From assembly GCA_951804985.1 (NCBI GenBank), contig OX638130.1, forward strand, positions 7,054,791 to 7,118,790: a DNA stretch of 64,000 nt, in the 5' to 3' direction. This DNA comes from Dryomyza anilis. Lineage: Eukaryota > Arthropoda > Insecta > Diptera > Dryomyzidae. Within the stretch, counting starts at the first letter, position 1, and each line of letters starts with the position of its first letter. Shown piece by piece: positions 63,036-64,000 of this stretch. The notes beneath the pieces were generated by a model. The model saw only the letters and a list, made by a program, of their open reading frames with translations, was not told the DNA's origin and did not search any database. The translations under genes were made by a program, and so were the position numbers.

Positions 63036-64000
63036 CCAACACTTGATCATCGATAATTAATGGAATACGACAGAGCACGTCTCCAGCATGCTGCGGTTTG
63101 AATGCGGCATCATGGCAGAACTCATGACAGGACACTCCCCAAAATCCCCCCTCCCCGCCACAACTTATTTCTGCCAAAACCTCCCTGGACGATGCTTTAA
63201 TGAGCAGCGCTTTAATTGAGTTTGCATGTTTATGGCTTCGATGCCACTCTAGCCAGTAACTCAGTCTAGTATTCTTCAGTCAGCATCGCAGCCCCAATGA
63301 ATCCCGTGTCCCCCCTACCGACAAAACGCAGATTCATGTCGACGTTCTGTCGCAGTGGATCGCATGCTTTGTTGTATAGCTCAAGTTGATTGTATTTGGA
63401 GTTTCAGTTCCAGTGTTACTACTTGTTGTTGTATTTTATTTGTATACTGTAGTTGTTGGTATTTTATAATGTTGATATTTTGTAGATTGTGGCAAGGGAA
63501 AAGATGATTTTGGTGGGGGGGGGGGGAAATACTCTCAAAGGAAAATCGTAACAATCACTTCATTTCATTATCATGCATTGACTCTGATTGTTTGCCAAAG
63601 TTGGACAATGTGGCTGGGTTAGTTGGATGGATGCCGCGAGGGATCAATGTATATGTGGCGCTGCATCGGAAATGAAGCATACTTTTAGGTGCTCGAGCAT
63701 AATTTCAGAGAACAATGTTAAGAGTACTTAACAAAGTGTTTGTCGATGTGAAGCGCAGTGGGGGCTGGTGAGTTAGATGAGCTGAGCTGGTAGAACTTGT
63801 GGCATTTAAGACGAATGTGCAGAGAATGAAAACGTGTGTAAAAGATAGAGTGAGAGTAAAATGTATAAAGAGCGCGTCAAAAGGAGAGTGAGTAAAACAC
63901 TGCAGTGCTATTAATTAAATTAAAAGTGACAAGCACAAAATCAGACGCTGAAATAATTCAGTTGTGAAATTCAAATTATGTTATGCGCAAAATATGGATG
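63036..64000. other. Unique DNA, less AT-rich, no gene recognised
   Basis: This contains a 12-G run at 63515-63526, a tcagtcagcatcgcag word near 63275, and GCATACTTT at 63677 followed by ttaggtgctcgagcata. Texture is that of an intron or intergenic region near genes, but I can define no exon. Confidence 0.4.

Overview
The window reads as AT-rich nuclear DNA of a higher (cyclorrhaphan, perhaps calyptrate) fly. The support is a jockey-type retrotransposon relic, a mini-me/DINE-1-like element with its (GACR)n microsatellite, a tRNA-derived SINE, hAT-type debris, insect-style TATA plus TCAGT initiators, and a very heavy load of simple satellite DNA. I see no bacterial operons, CRISPR, rRNA or functional tRNA genes. 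The species call is inference.

Layout. 0.8-3.0 kb: a broken retrotransposon carrying two DNA transposons back to back. 3.4-5.7 kb: the one protein gene I can support well. It has a TATA box, initiator, a 43-nt first coding exon for most of a signal peptide, a 709-nt intron, and a second exon encoding an acidic Val/Pro/Ala/Asp pentapeptide-repeat secreted protein. 6.4-9.3 kb: a 19-bp satellite. 9.3-16.8 kb: unique DNA with MITE-like elements, an 18-bp minisatellite with long open frames, a complete SINE with a 14-bp target duplication, and a possible promoter near 16.6 kb. 16.8-25.9 kb: three satellites with 8-10 bp units. 25.9-28.3 kb: unique DNA. 28.3-41.7 kb: a 10-bp TTGAAATGAA satellite, within which a 1.8 kb unique spacer plus flanking array is duplicated at exactly 7,386 bp. 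42.4-43.3 kb: a GCAAGAACAAGAAC-rich minisatellite. 44.0-46.05 kb: the same 10-bp satellite in opposite orientation. 47-49.4 kb: CAG-rich unique islands and ATTAATGAA-type repeats. 49.9-53.9 kb: an ATAATATCAT satellite interrupted at 50.1-51.3 kb by a fold-back element and a heat-shock-type promoter. 54.7-55.9 kb: a CGTCCTAGAGG tandem family. 56.9-57.9 kb: a second fold-back copy. 58.7-59.65 kb: mini-me-like element and truncated SINE. 59.9-61.8 kb: a 9-bp GTGAGTGTA satellite. The rest is unique sequence with small repeat fragments.

Most long open frames here are by-products of tandem units that contain no stop codon (10-bp units repeat every 30 bp, 9-bp units every 9 bp) and should not be read as genes. 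The most interesting items are the spliced pentapeptide-repeat gene, the heat-shock-like promoter pointing into a hairpin-forming repeat inside a satellite, the apparently perfect 7.4 kb tandem duplication, and a short motif (GCATACTTT) that recurs in the unique DNA between satellites.
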